From Candidatus Saccharimonadota bacterium (GTDB lineage Bacteria; Patescibacteriota; Saccharimonadia; Saccharimonadales; Saccharimonadaceae), in contig JAFRKK010000010.1 in NCBI GenBank assembly GCA_017431745.1, forward strand, positions 150,749 to 214,748: a DNA stretch of 64,000 nucleotides. The letters are read 5' to 3'. Made by a program: the position numbers and the translations under genes. Positions 1-7,922 of this stretch are shown piece by piece; within the stretch, counting starts at the first letter, position 1; each line of letters starts with the position of its first letter. The notes under the pieces were generated by a model. It worked only from the letters and a program-made list of their open reading frames with translations, made no database searches and was not told the DNA's origin.

Positions 1-7
1 TGGGAAG

Positions 8-478
8 TTGTATCAGAGGGCGCTAGAGAAGGCTTTGACAAGGCCTCATTCGGAGCGGGAGATGCGAGATTATCTTTTTAGAAAACTCAAAAACTCCTCT
101 TCGGACACACTCAAGGCCGTTCGGCCAAGCTTACGGTCCTCAGAGGAGTTTTCTGAGTTTTCTGATGCAATACTTCAGCGACTTATCTCAAAAGGATATG
201 TCAATGATCGGCGGTTTGCGGAGTTTTGGGTGGAGAATCGGTTTGTGAAAAAGGGAGTGTCTAAAAAAAGATTATCGATGGAATTAATGAAGAAGGGGGT
301 GGCGCGGGATATTATCGACGAGGTTCTAGATGGACGAAATGATGAGGAAGAGATTTTGAAAATTATTGCAAAAAAACGCAATAAATACGATGATGAGAAA
401 CTAATTAGTTATCTTGTGCGTCAGGGATTTTCGTATCAGTTGGCGCAAAGCCAGGTTCGTGAGTACGGAAAGGATTGA
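8..478 (+). CDS. recX: RecX-family regulator of RecA (5' end at window edge)
   Basis: RecX binds RecA filaments and modulates recombination. The helix-rich RecX pattern is visible: 'RPHSEREMRDYLFRK' near the N-terminus, then 'LQRLISKGYVNDRRFAEFW', then 'ELMKKGVARDIIDEVL' and a final repeat 'YLVRQGFSYQLAQSQV'. The frame is open to the left edge, and the first in-frame start-like codon is a TTG at 8, so the true start probably lies outside the window. Residues about 25-52 have no counterpart in the family: they are encoded by a palindromic element (80-163) inserted in frame between the first two helical repeats. The 3' end overlaps the convergent PRC-barrel gene by 74 nt. Identity is confident; the start is not. 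Confidence 0.88.
   Translation: MYQRALEKALTRPHSEREMRDYLFRKLKNSSSDTLKAVRPSLRSSEEFSEFSDAILQRLISKGYVNDRRFAEFWVENRFVKKGVSKKRLSMELMKKGVARDIIDEVLDGRNDEEEILKIIAKKRNKYDDEKLISYLVRQGFSYQLAQSQVREYGKD
80..163 (+). repeat. Palindromic insertion element, core family A, in frame in recX
   Basis: Arms 80-100 and 142-163 are inverted repeats (one 1-nt indel) of sequence AGAAAACTCA...CTCCTCT. They enclose a 41-nt core (101-141) starting TCGGACAC and ending GGTCCTC, with a central hairpin GGCC-GTTC-GGCC. The core matches position by position the 41-nt core at 46884-46924, where the arms are completely different. The element adds about 28 codons to recX without breaking the frame. Confidence 0.85.
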
Positions 479-1010
479 CAAAATTCGGAATAAAGTCCTC
501 TTTTTTGGCTTTTTCTTTTAAGACTTTTTCTTCGTCTTTGATGATAACTTTGTAATCGGTGATTTCGACGATTTCGTTACGGGAAATGGTGAGTTCAGGG
601 TCGATGAAAGCTTTGACGGCGGGACGCTTGACGATGATTTGTTGGACGATGAAATCTTCGGAAGTGACGGTAAAATCTTGAACTTTACCTAGCTTGCTAC
701 CTTTTTTAGTCTCGACTTTGAGGCCAATGAGATTGAAATTAAGTTTTAAAATTTCGCTGATTTTAATGACATCATCTTCACTGACTAGTTCGTCGACATT
801 ATCGATAACGAAGCCATAATTAGAATACTCACGAACGGAACGGACGTCGAGGAGGTTTTGCTGTCTATTAATCATTGGACCTTCTAGACGGAAAGCGATA
901 ACTTTGAGGTCATTGGGATCTATGATGGTACTAGTGATTTTACCAATAGCCCCGCCAGCTTGAACACTTAAGACTGGCGCGCCGATAAGGCGTGAGTTCA
1001 TGACTAACAT
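405..1010 (-). CDS. PRC-barrel domain protein
   Basis: 201 residues with two PRC-barrel-like halves: 'GAPVLSVQAGGAIGKITSTI' near the N-terminus and 'LIGLKVETKKGSKLGKVQDF' from about residue 95. PRC barrels occur in RimM and in photosynthetic reaction centre H subunits and usually mediate protein or RNA binding; the exact role here is unknown. The C-terminal ~40 residues are charged and then proline-rich, probably disordered. ATG at 1010 sits 6 nt after a TACAAT box on the minus strand, which suggests a leaderless mRNA; a second ATG is three codons in. No signal peptide or membrane segment is seen, so it is probably cytoplasmic. Convergent with recX, overlapping it by 74 nt. Confidence 0.75.
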   Translation of the reverse strand: MLVMNSRLIGAPVLSVQAGGAIGKITSTIIDPNDLKVIAFRLEGPMINRQQNLLDVRSVREYSNYGFVIDNVDELVSEDDVIKISEILKLNFNLIGLKVETKKGSKLGKVQDFTVTSEDFIVQQIIVKRPAVKAFIDPELTISRNEIVEITDYKVIIKDEEKVLKEKAKKEDFIPNFVNPFRTHEPGFAPTDTKIPDAQDN

Positions 1011-1027
1011 AACTATATTGTAGCATA

Positions 1028-1774
1028 TTATTTGGTGAAGTGGGAGAGGGGAAGGGCGTCTTTAATGTCGTAAGTGCCGATTTTAATGCGGCGAAGTTCT
1101 GTAAGATAGGCGCCGGTGCCGAGTTTTTGGCCGATGTCTTCAGCGAGAGTACGAATATAAGTGCCGGAACTGCAGTGGACTTTGATTTTGAGTTCGGGGT
1201 AGGCGTAGTTTAAGATGTCGATGGAATAGATTTTGACTTCGCGACTGGGGATTTCGAAGTCTTGGCCTTTGCGGGCAAGTTTGTAGGCGCGCTGGCCGTT
1301 TATTTTGATGGCGGAAAACTTGGGTGGAGTTTGGGTAATTTTACCAATAAAACTGTGAAGCACCAGAGATACATCTTTCTCGGAACGCTCCCTCGCGCCT
1401 GTCGTTACAGGGCTCGGTCGCTCCTGTTGCTCGCCGTCCTCGCAAAGGCTCCTCGAAAGAGTATCTTCTGGTGCTTCATTTCCATTGACATATTGTTGTA
1501 TTTCTCCTTCGGGGTCGCCGGTGGTGGAAGTGTAGCCGAGTTTTAAGGTGGCTTCGTAGACTTTGTCGAGTTTTAAAAATTCGGAGGATTTTTTGGTCAT
1601 TTTGCCGGTGAGAAGAATAAGGAGGCCGGTGGCGAAGGGGTCTAGAGTGCCAGTGTGGCCGACTTTGACTTTGTGGCCAAATTTTGTTTTTAGATAGCCG
1701 CGGACTTTAGCAACGACACCAAAACTAGAAATGCCGGCGGGCTTGTCGATGAGAATAATTTGTGATTCATCCAT
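1028..1774 (-). CDS. truB: tRNA pseudouridine-55 synthase
   Basis: TruB isomerises U55 in the T-loop of tRNAs. The catalytic motif 'VGHTGTLDPFATGLL' (Asp nucleophile) is near residue 45, preceded by 'LIDKPAGISSF'. Further family motifs are 'PPKFSAIKINGQRAYKLARKG' region and 'SSGTYIRTLAEDIG'. The frame is open upstream to 1996, but those residues do not look like TruB and lie over rpsO; ATG at 1774 begins the conserved domain and is 6 nt from a minus-strand TATAAT (781-786 in the 1700s). Residues about 99-139 are a foreign insertion between 'TGDPEGEI' and 'SFIGKITQTPPKFSA', encoded by a palindromic element in antisense orientation. Confidence 0.93.
   Translation of the reverse strand: MDESQIILIDKPAGISSFGVVAKVRGYLKTKFGHKVKVGHTGTLDPFATGLLILLTGKMTKKSSEFLKLDKVYEATLKLGYTSTTGDPEGEIQQYVNGNEAPEDTLSRSLCEDGEQQERPSPVTTGARERSEKDVSLVLHSFIGKITQTPPKFSAIKINGQRAYKLARKGQDFEIPSREVKIYSIDILNYAYPELKIKVHCSSGTYIRTLAEDIGQKLGTGAYLTELRRIKIGTYDIKDALPLSHFTK
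1357..1477 (+). repeat. Palindromic insertion element, core family B, inside truB
   Basis: Inverted arms at 1357-1380 and 1455-1477 (GAAGCACCAGA...CTTTC, a few mismatches) enclose a core that begins TCGGAACGCTCC and contains GCCTGTCGTTACAGGGCTCG, aligning with the plus-strand cores at 28881-28956 and 41369-41470 (CCCGTCGTCACGGG...). The element is oriented opposite to truB yet keeps its reading frame open, adding about 40 codons. It is the most diverged of the family-B copies, which suggests an old insertion. Confidence 0.78.
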
Positions 1775-1780
1775 TGCGTT

Positions 1781-1802
1781 ATTATAACAGATATGATATA
1801 AT
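1781..1802. promoter_or_regulatory. Divergent leaderless promoters of truB and rpsO
   Basis: A minus-strand TATAAT (1781-1786) ends 6 nt before the truB ATG and a plus-strand TATAAT (1797-1802) ends 6 nt before the rpsO ATG. The two -10 boxes lie within 22 bp, so the promoters overlap. With normal -10 to +1 spacing both transcripts start at or next to the A of ATG. Confidence 0.7.
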
Positions 1803-1808
1803 GGGGCA

Positions 1809-2075
1809 ATGATAACAAAAGAGAATAAGACCAAGGCTATTGCCCGCGTTGCTCGTAATAAAGCGGACGTTGGTTCTCCTGAAGTACAAGTTTCTATCTT
1901 GACGGAACGCATCAAAGAGGTGACGGAACATGTCAAGAATAACAAACATGACTTTATGGCCAAAAGAGGTTTAATGCAAATGGTGGGGAAACGCAAGAGA
2001 TTACTGCGTTATCTAGAAGAGACCGATTTTGAGCTGTATAAGAAGACTGTAAAGAAACTAGGCCTCAGGAAGTAA
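1809..2075 (+). CDS. rpsO: 30S ribosomal protein S15
   Basis: S15 binds the central domain of 16S rRNA and organises the platform of the small subunit. The 88-residue length is standard, and the signature segments 'VGSPEVQVSILTERIKEVTEH' region, 'HDFMAKRGLMQMVGKRKRLL' and the C-terminal 'KKLGLRK' are all present. It is transcribed from a TATAAT box 6 nt upstream, so it is probably leaderless. It ends in a strong hairpin terminator. pnp follows further downstream on the same strand, recalling the common rpsO-pnp order, but here a minus-strand gene and a terminator separate them. Confidence 0.97.
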   Translation: MITKENKTKAIARVARNKADVGSPEVQVSILTERIKEVTEHVKNNKHDFMAKRGLMQMVGKRKRLLRYLEETDFELYKKTVKKLGLRK

Positions 2076-2086
2076 TATTTGGCAAG

Positions 2087-2117
2087 AAAAAACCCGCTTA
2101 AAACTAAGCGGGTTTTT
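2087..2117. terminator. Bidirectional rho-independent terminator
   Basis: AAAAACCCGCTTA-AAAC-TAAGCGGGTTTTT hairpin between the convergent rpsO and the gene at 2125. The A-run on one side and T-run on the other let it serve both strands. Confidence 0.9.
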
Positions 2118-2124
2118 GGTGAAA

Positions 2125-2721
2125 CTACTTATTAAACAACACTGCATCAAGCTCTTTTTTGGCTTTTGCAAACCTTGATTTATTCTTGTTTCTCCTCTTT
2201 AAGTCGGCGTTGGTTTTGACGCCGATGGAGATGAGGAACGAATCAAACATTTGATTACATTCTTCGATTGCTGCTTCGATAGCGACCTGACGCTCATTTT
2301 CAGATTCGTAGAAATTATTGGCTACGAAATTTATGTGTTCGATATGCTTGAGATAGGCTGAGTAACCTTGTTCCTTGTCGTCCATAAAGCATTCAACCAC
2401 ATCGATGAATAATGTCATCTGTCTTTCGAAGGTTTCGTCGAACCGATGGAGTACTTTATTGATCCTTGCTTCCTCGTCATTGCAATCGTAGCAATTCGGG
2501 TGGAAGCTTCCCGTTATAGTCCCTTTTTCAGGGAAGTCATACAGGAACGTTCCGGTTACCTGAATGCCAAATTGTTCAGCGTTTCGCTTTCTGCAACTTG
2601 AATAAATTTTGCCTAGCGGCGCGTAATAATGGCATTCTTCTAGAGGTAAGCCAGTTATTGTTAGTACTCCGCTTCCATCTTTTGCAATCAGTTTGTAGTT
2701 TCTTGGATTTAAGTTACCCAT
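2125..2721 (-). CDS. Hypothetical protein, 198 residues
   Basis: Not recognised. The N-terminal ~75 residues look beta-rich ('YKLIAKDGSGVLTITGLPLE') and carry a cysteine/histidine cluster (C30, H31, C43 and 'HPNCYDCNDEEARIN'), which could bind metal. The remainder is helical and charged ('FDETFERQMTLFIDVVECF', 'AIEEAIEECNQMFDSF'), ending in a basic tail. No signal peptide or membrane segment. ATG at 2721 is preceded by AAAGGAGGGGG, and further upstream on the minus strand TTGCTT and TATAAT are separated by 17 nt, so unlike many neighbours this gene has a leader with a ribosome binding site. It may be an accessory gene placed between rpsO and pnp. Confidence 0.6.
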   Translation of the reverse strand: MGNLNPRNYKLIAKDGSGVLTITGLPLEECHYYAPLGKIYSSCRKRNAEQFGIQVTGTFLYDFPEKGTITGSFHPNCYDCNDEEARINKVLHRFDETFERQMTLFIDVVECFMDDKEQGYSAYLKHIEHINFVANNFYESENERQVAIEAAIEECNQMFDSFLISIGVKTNADLKRRNKNKSRFAKAKKELDAVLFNK

Positions 2722-2900
2722 GTTTTATTCCCCCTCCTTTAGGCTGTATAAACATGTAAAAACAACGTATGTACTTATTATATCACATTTTGCGAAAAAA
2801 AGCAAGATTTGGTATAATAAAAGTAGTAAATTAACATGGGAAGACGGCAGATATGGGTAAAGGGGTCCGTATCTGGAGTTTTCCCGGGAAAGGAATTTTT

Positions 2901-5072
2901 ATGGATATTATTAACCCTAATGGCAAGAAAACTATTTCGGTGTCAACGGAATGGCTAGGGCGGAAACTAACACTAGAGGTAAACCGAGTAGGGTTTCGGT
3001 CAACTTCTTCGGTATTGGTGACTTATGGGGATACTGTAGTACTGGGCTCAGTAGTGGTGGGGACGAAGCCGGTAGTACTCGATTATTTCCCGCTTTCAGT
3101 AGATTATGAAGAAAAATGGTATGCGGCGGGGAAAATTAGTGGCTCAAGATTTATTAAGCGCGAGGGTAAACCGACAGATGAAGCAGTGTTGGTGGGGCGT
3201 TTAATTGATCGTCCGATTAGACCGTTGTTCCCTAAAGGATATCGGCAGGAAATTCAGGTTGTGTGTACGGTGCTATCGATGGACCCGTCGTTTAGACCAG
3301 ATTGTGTAGCGATGATTGCGGCGTCTTCGGCGCTTATGAACGCAGGGGTGCCGTTTGATGGACCAGTAGCTGGAATTCGGATTGGGCAAATTGATGGTAA
3401 ATATAAAGGATTTTTGTCAGCGGAAGAACGTGAAGCTTCGCCGATGGATTTAGTGGTAGCTTGCAAAGATGGTAAGGTGATGATGGTGGAAGCTGGCATG
3501 AAAGAAGTGCCAGAGGAAACCATTATTGATGCTATGAAATGGGCAGTGAAAAATGTACAACCGGTACTAGATTTGCAACGTGAACTGAGCAAACAGGTAG
3601 ATGCGCCAGAACAGGAATATGAATTAGTTTTGCCATCAGAGGAGGTGATTGAGGAAGTAGCGAAATGGACGAATGGTAAATTTGGCTCAAAAATCCGGGG
3701 AAATGTAATGGAACGAGCACAAATGTTGGATGACTTGAAATATGCGATGCACGATGAATTTGCGCTAGAGAAAGGTGAAGGCGAAACGGATAATGAAAAA
3801 GTAGAATGGTATGATGATAATTTGCGTGATGTATATGATCAGGCATTTGAATTAGCGGTATTTAAAGAGGTGCGTAGAGGGATTGTAGAAGAAGGAGTGC
3901 GGCCAGATGGGCGAAAGTTAGACGAAGTACGACCGCTTAGTTCACAGGTATCTTTATTGCCGAGGGTACATGGGTCATCGCTGTTCACAAGGGGTGTGAC
4001 TCAGGCGATGAATATTGTAACACTAGCACCTTTGTCATATTCTCAAGAGGTAGATACGATGGAAGTGACGGAGGGTAAAAGGCGGTATATGCACCACTAT
4101 AATGCGCCATCTTATACGGTGGGAGAGCCTGGTAGGATGGGTTCACCGGGGCGACGTGAGATTGGGCATGGGTATTTAGCAGAACGGGCTTTGACTCCAG
4201 TACTTCCTTCGGAAGAGGAATTTCCTTATGCAATTCGCAGCGTAACTGAAATTATGTCGCAAAATGGTTCGACTTCGATGGCGGCAACTTGTTCTTCTTG
4301 TATGGCTTTGATGGATGCGGGTGTGCCACTTAAACGGCCAGTTTCCGGTGTAGCAATGGGATTAATGGTAGATGTGCCAAAAGGAACGGCGATTGAGGCG
4401 AAAGATATTGATAAGGCGTATGTATTGACTGATTTGATGGATGCGGAAGATTTTGCTGGCGATATGGACTTTAAAGTAACTGGAACTAAGCAAGGTGTGA
4501 CAGCGCTTCAGATGGATATGAAAGTGCATGGTTTGCCAGTAGAAATAATGGAAAAGGCTTTGAAACAATCACATGCAGGGCGAATGTTTATTTTGGACCA
4601 TATTGTGTCGATAATTCCTGAACCAAGAGCGACGATTTCGGAATATGCACCACGAATTGAAAAAATTATGGTAAAACCGGAGAAAATTGGTTCGATTATT
4701 GGTAAAGGTGGTGAAACGATTAATAAAATTACGACGGAAACTGGGGCAGAAGTAGATATTGAAGATTCAGGACTTGTAACAGTGTCAGGTAGTGATCCGG
4801 AAAAGATTGCAAAAGCGGTGGAATGGATTAAGTCTTTGGTGGAAGAGCCGGAAGTAGGAAAAGTCTATGAAGGGACGGTAGTATCGATTAAAGATTTTGG
4901 GGCGTTTGTAAATATTATGCCTGGGATTGACGGGATGCTACATATTTCACAGATTGTGGAGGGGAGAAGGTTGAAAAAAGTTGAGGAAGTACTGCATGTG
5001 GGCGATAAAGTAAAAGTTCGGTTGGTAGCGATTGATCATGGGAAATTGTCGTTATCGATGATTGGTGTTTAA
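2901..5072 (+). CDS. pnp: Polyribonucleotide nucleotidyltransferase (PNPase)
   Basis: PNPase degrades RNA 3' to 5' by phosphorolysis. Two RNase PH cores are present, the first about residues 10-230 ('LDYFPLSVDYEEKWYAAGKI', 'GRLIDRPIRPLFP') and the second about 310-540 ('PDGRKLDEVRPLSSQVSLLP', 'SMAATCSSCMALMDAGVP'). They are followed by a KH domain ('KIGSIIGKGGETINKI') and a C-terminal S1 domain ('YEGTVVSIKDFGAFVNIMPG'). The reading frame is open from 2853, but ATG at 2901 is preceded by GGAAAGGA and starts right before the family's N-terminus. A TATAAT box near 2814 gives a leader of about 80 nt. lepA follows with no gap, so the two are probably co-transcribed. Confidence 0.95.
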   Translation: MDIINPNGKKTISVSTEWLGRKLTLEVNRVGFRSTSSVLVTYGDTVVLGSVVVGTKPVVLDYFPLSVDYEEKWYAAGKISGSRFIKREGKPTDEAVLVGRLIDRPIRPLFPKGYRQEIQVVCTVLSMDPSFRPDCVAMIAASSALMNAGVPFDGPVAGIRIGQIDGKYKGFLSAEEREASPMDLVVACKDGKVMMVEAGMKEVPEETIIDAMKWAVKNVQPVLDLQRELSKQVDAPEQEYELVLPSEEVIEEVAKWTNGKFGSKIRGNVMERAQMLDDLKYAMHDEFALEKGEGETDNEKVEWYDDNLRDVYDQAFELAVFKEVRRGIVEEGVRPDGRKLDEVRPLSSQVSLLPRVHGSSLFTRGVTQAMNIVTLAPLSYSQEVDTMEVTEGKRRYMHHYNAPSYTVGEPGRMGSPGRREIGHGYLAERALTPVLPSEEEFPYAIRSVTEIMSQNGSTSMAATCSSCMALMDAGVPLKRPVSGVAMGLMVDVPKGTAIEAKDIDKAYVLTDLMDAEDFAGDMDFKVTGTKQGVTALQMDMKVHGLPVEIMEKALKQSHAGRMFILDHIVSIIPEPRATISEYAPRIEKIMVKPEKIGSIIGKGGETINKITTETGAEVDIEDSGLVTVSGSDPEKIAKAVEWIKSLVEEPEVGKVYEGTVVSIKDFGAFVNIMPGIDGMLHISQIVEGRRLKKVEEVLHVGDKVKVRLVAIDHGKLSLSMIGV

Positions 5073-6977
5073 ATGGAAAAAATCCGGAATTTTTGTATTA
5101 TCGCACATATTGACCACGGGAAATCGACGATTGCAGATCGGATGATGGAATTAACTGGGACGGTGTCGAAGCGAGAGATGAAATCGCAGCTTCTTGATTC
5201 GATGGAGCTTGAACAGGAAAAAGGGATTACGATTAAGTTGGCACCAGTAACGATGGAATGGAAAGGGTATACTTTAAATCTGATCGACACGCCGGGGCAT
5301 GTGGATTTTTCGTATGAGGTGTCACGGTCTTTGCAAGCGGTAGAAATTGCGGTGCTTGTGGTTGATGCGACGCAGGGAATTCAGGCACAGACTTTGGCAA
5401 ATGTATATTTAGCTTTGGAGCAAGATTTGACGATAATTCCGGTGATAAATAAGATTGATCTTCCGGCGGCGGATGTGGAATCGGTTTCAGCGCAGATTAT
5501 GAATTTGCTTGGATGTAAACGTGAAGATATTATAGAAGTCTCTGGTAAAACTGGACAAAATGTGGATAAAATATTAGATGCGGTAACAGAAACTAAACCA
5601 GTACTTTCTTCATCGGGACTTGAATTTTTAAGCACGTCATACACTGGGACGCCGGCAGAACCGTCCCTTCGGGACGAACCTGTCGGGTCCGTCAGGAATA
5701 TACGTGTTAAAAATTCAAATCAATTTTATGATTCAGAAAATACTGGTTTAGTTTCTCCTACCAGGGCGCTGATATTTGATTCGTATTTTGACGATTATCG
5801 GGGAGTGGTGCTGTATGTACGGATTTTTAGTGGAGAGATTTTTAAGAATGATGAGATATTAATGATGGCGGCGGGAACGAAAGGATTGGCGCTTGAAGTT
5901 GGGGTATTAACGCCAAAAATGACGCCGCGTGATTCATTGAAAGCTGGTGAAATTGGTTATATTGTGACGAATTTGAAAACAACGCGAGAAGCGAAGGTGG
6001 GTGACACGGTGACTTTGGTGAAAAATCCTGCTAATGAGGCTTTGCCGGGGTATAAAAATGTTTTGCCGTTTGTGTATGCGGGTTTTTTTCCGATTTCGAA
6101 TGATCAATACAAAGAGCTGAAGGAAGCAATTGAAAAACTAAGTTTATCGGACTCGGCACTTCGATTTGAGCCGGAAAATTCGCCAGTTTTAGGGTTTGGA
6201 CTTCGAATTGGGTTTTTGGGACTACTTCATATGGATATTATTCGGGAACGATTGGAGAGAGAATTTGGACTAGATTTAATCGTAACAAACCCATCGACGA
6301 ACTATGAAGTAGTGATGAATAACGGTGAGGTATGTGAAATAAAATCGGCGGCGGATTTGCCGGACGTGTCAGAGATTCAGGAAATTCGGGAGCCGTGGGT
6401 GAAAGGCGAGATTATTTTGCCAAAAAGCATGATCGGCGGAGTATTAAACCTAATCAACAGTAAGCGTGGGCACCAGACAAATTTGAATTATATTGAAGAT
6501 CGGGCCGTGATTGATTTTGAGGCGCCGATGGCAAATTTGCTGACGGATTTTTATGATCAATTAAAATCGGTGACTTCGGGATACGCGTCGTTTAATTATG
6601 AGCTTGACGGTTATCGGGCGGAAGATTTAGTGAGAGTGGATTTTTTGGTGGGTGGACACAAAATGGATGCTTTGTCGGTAATGGCGCATAGGTCGGAAGC
6701 TGAGGCAATTGGCCGGGAGGTGACAAAAAAACTCAAAGAAGTGATACCGCGGCAAAACTGGGAAGTGGCACTGCAAGCAGCAATTGGAGCGAGAATAATT
6801 GCTAGGGAAACGATTGGTGCGTATCGTAAAGACGTGACAGTAAAGATTCATACGGGAGATAGGGACCGGAAAGCGAAGTTGCTTGCGAAGCAAAAGCGTG
6901 GAAAAGCACGGATGAAAAGATTTGGGAAAATTGATATTCCGTCGGAAGCGTTTACTGTAATGTTGAAACGTGACTAG
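5073..6977 (+). CDS. lepA: Elongation factor 4 (LepA) with an in-frame palindromic insert
   Basis: LepA/EF4 is a ribosome-binding GTPase that acts on stalled or mistranslocated ribosomes. G-domain motifs: 'AHIDHGKSTIADRMM' (G1), 'DTPGHVDFSYEV' (G3), 'NKIDLPAAD' (G4). The EF4-specific C-terminal domain is complete to 'RGKARMKRFGKIDIPSEAF'. At 634 residues it is about 35 longer than usual. The excess lies between the G domain and domain II (residues about 173-228), where a family-C palindromic element replaces the short linker before 'RALIFDSYFDDYRGVVLYVR'. The start is ATG at 5073, next to the pnp stop codon. Confidence 0.95.
   Translation: MEKIRNFCIIAHIDHGKSTIADRMMELTGTVSKREMKSQLLDSMELEQEKGITIKLAPVTMEWKGYTLNLIDTPGHVDFSYEVSRSLQAVEIAVLVVDATQGIQAQTLANVYLALEQDLTIIPVINKIDLPAADVESVSAQIMNLLGCKREDIIEVSGKTGQNVDKILDAVTETKPVLSSSGLEFLSTSYTGTPAEPSLRDEPVGSVRNIRVKNSNQFYDSENTGLVSPTRALIFDSYFDDYRGVVLYVRIFSGEIFKNDEILMMAAGTKGLALEVGVLTPKMTPRDSLKAGEIGYIVTNLKTTREAKVGDTVTLVKNPANEALPGYKNVLPFVYAGFFPISNDQYKELKEAIEKLSLSDSALRFEPENSPVLGFGLRIGFLGLLHMDIIRERLEREFGLDLIVTNPSTNYEVVMNNGEVCEIKSAADLPDVSEIQEIREPWVKGEIILPKSMIGGVLNLINSKRGHQTNLNYIEDRAVIDFEAPMANLLTDFYDQLKSVTSGYASFNYELDGYRAEDLVRVDFLVGGHKMDALSVMAHRSEAEAIGREVTKKLKEVIPRQNWEVALQAAIGARIIARETIGAYRKDVTVKIHTGDRDRKAKLLAKQKRGKARMKRFGKIDIPSEAFTVMLKRD
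5589..5755 (+). repeat. Palindromic insertion element, core family C, in frame in lepA
   Basis: Arms 5589-5614 and 5730-5755 are near-perfect inverted copies (GAAACTAAACCAGTA...). Inside is a core beginning GGGACTTGAATTTTTAAGCA and ending GTTAAAAATTCAAATCA...TTTTAT. The inner arms TTGAATTTTTAA and TTAAAAATTCAA pair as well, and a central CCGTCCC-TTC-GGGACG hairpin is present. The same core recurs at 9416-9600 with unrelated outer arms. Confidence 0.85.
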
Positions 6978-6994
6978 TGTGTTATAATCATTAT

Positions 6995-7489
6995 ATGAAA
7001 CGATTTTTGGTGATGTTTTTTCCTCTGGTATTGAGCTTGGTAACAGTGCCGTGTTTGGCAATTACCGAAAATCAAGAAAAAGTAATAGTGAGCAAATGTA
7101 GCGAAATAAAAGAGCAATTAAAGACGTTGCAGAAAAACGATGCAAGAACTCGAGTGCATTTGGGAGGACGATACGAAACGATTTTGACGAAATTTATGAC
7201 GCCTTTGAATGTGCGGCTTTTAGAAAATAATTTGTCGAATGTGGAATTAGTGGAAAATCAGAATGATTTTGCAGGGGCGAAGACTTTGTTTAATAATGAT
7301 TATATTAATTACCAGCAAGATTTGGAAGAATTGGTGTCGATGGACTGCAAAAAAGAGCCGGCGGCTTTTTATGAAAAGCTGGATAAGGTGCGGCAAAAGC
7401 GGAAAATTGTGGAACAGGATGTGTTGAAGCTGAGGAGTTTGATCTCGACACACGTGAGATTGGTGACGAGTTTGAGGAGTAAAGTATGA
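6995..7489 (+). CDS. Exported helical hypothetical protein
   Basis: 165 residues with an N-terminal signal sequence ('MKRFLVMFFPLVLSLVTVP' followed by 'CLA', a possible cleavage site), then a charged, helix-rich mature part with two cysteines. The family is not recognised. The frame opens at 6977, but ATG at 6995 is exactly 6 nt after a TATAAT box, so this start is preferred. The gene overlaps the next by ATGA and heads a three-gene run of exported or membrane proteins (to 9065). Confidence 0.65.
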   Translation: MKRFLVMFFPLVLSLVTVPCLAITENQEKVIVSKCSEIKEQLKTLQKNDARTRVHLGGRYETILTKFMTPLNVRLLENNLSNVELVENQNDFAGAKTLFNNDYINYQQDLEELVSMDCKKEPAAFYEKLDKVRQKRKIVEQDVLKLRSLISTHVRLVTSLRSKV

Positions 7490-7875
7490 CAGAAGATAAG
7501 AAAGTAAGCGTAGATGCGCAAGCGCCAAAAAAGAAACTGAATCGAGGAGGGCGAAATTTGATAATTTTGGGTGTGGCGGCGGTGCTAATTGCAGCGATAA
7601 CGAGTGGGGTGAGTTTAGTGATTTATCATAATTCGGGTGACATATATTTAGACCGATCACGACCAGGATTTTTGCCGGATGAAGAGGAAATTGAGGAAGA
7701 GACTGAGGATGAAGAGGAATATAGTTTTAGCAAGACCGGGCCAATTGATTTGACGGTGCTCGAAGAATATTTGAATGAATTGCAAGTAGAGGTTGAGGCA
7801 GTGGATGCGTATGAAAAACCGTTTGAAGAGAAAATTTTGTCGGATGAGAGTTTTGGGATTCCAAAAGCAGAGTAG
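7486..7875 (+). CDS. Single-pass membrane protein with acidic linker
   Basis: 129 residues. A basic, lysine-rich cytoplasmic N-terminus is followed by one transmembrane helix (about residues 25-47, 'LIILGVAAVLIAAITSGVSL') and a very acidic outer segment ('DEEEIEEETEDEEEY'). No recognised domain. ATGA overlap with the previous gene implies translational coupling. It may be an assembly or anchoring partner of the fibro-slime protein that follows; that is inference from position only. Confidence 0.6.
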   Translation: MTEDKKVSVDAQAPKKKLNRGGRNLIILGVAAVLIAAITSGVSLVIYHNSGDIYLDRSRPGFLPDEEEIEEETEDEEEYSFSKTGPIDLTVLEEYLNELQVEVEAVDAYEKPFEEKILSDESFGIPKAE

Positions 7876-7922
7876 GGTTGATTTTTGAATGAAAAAAGCA
7901 TATACTTAAAGTGGAGAATGAT

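Noticed and set aside
1775..1996. N-terminal extension of the TruB reading frame (74 extra residues)
   Set aside because: It runs antisense over rpsO, does not resemble TruB, and ATG at 1774 starts the conserved domain with a proper -10 box.
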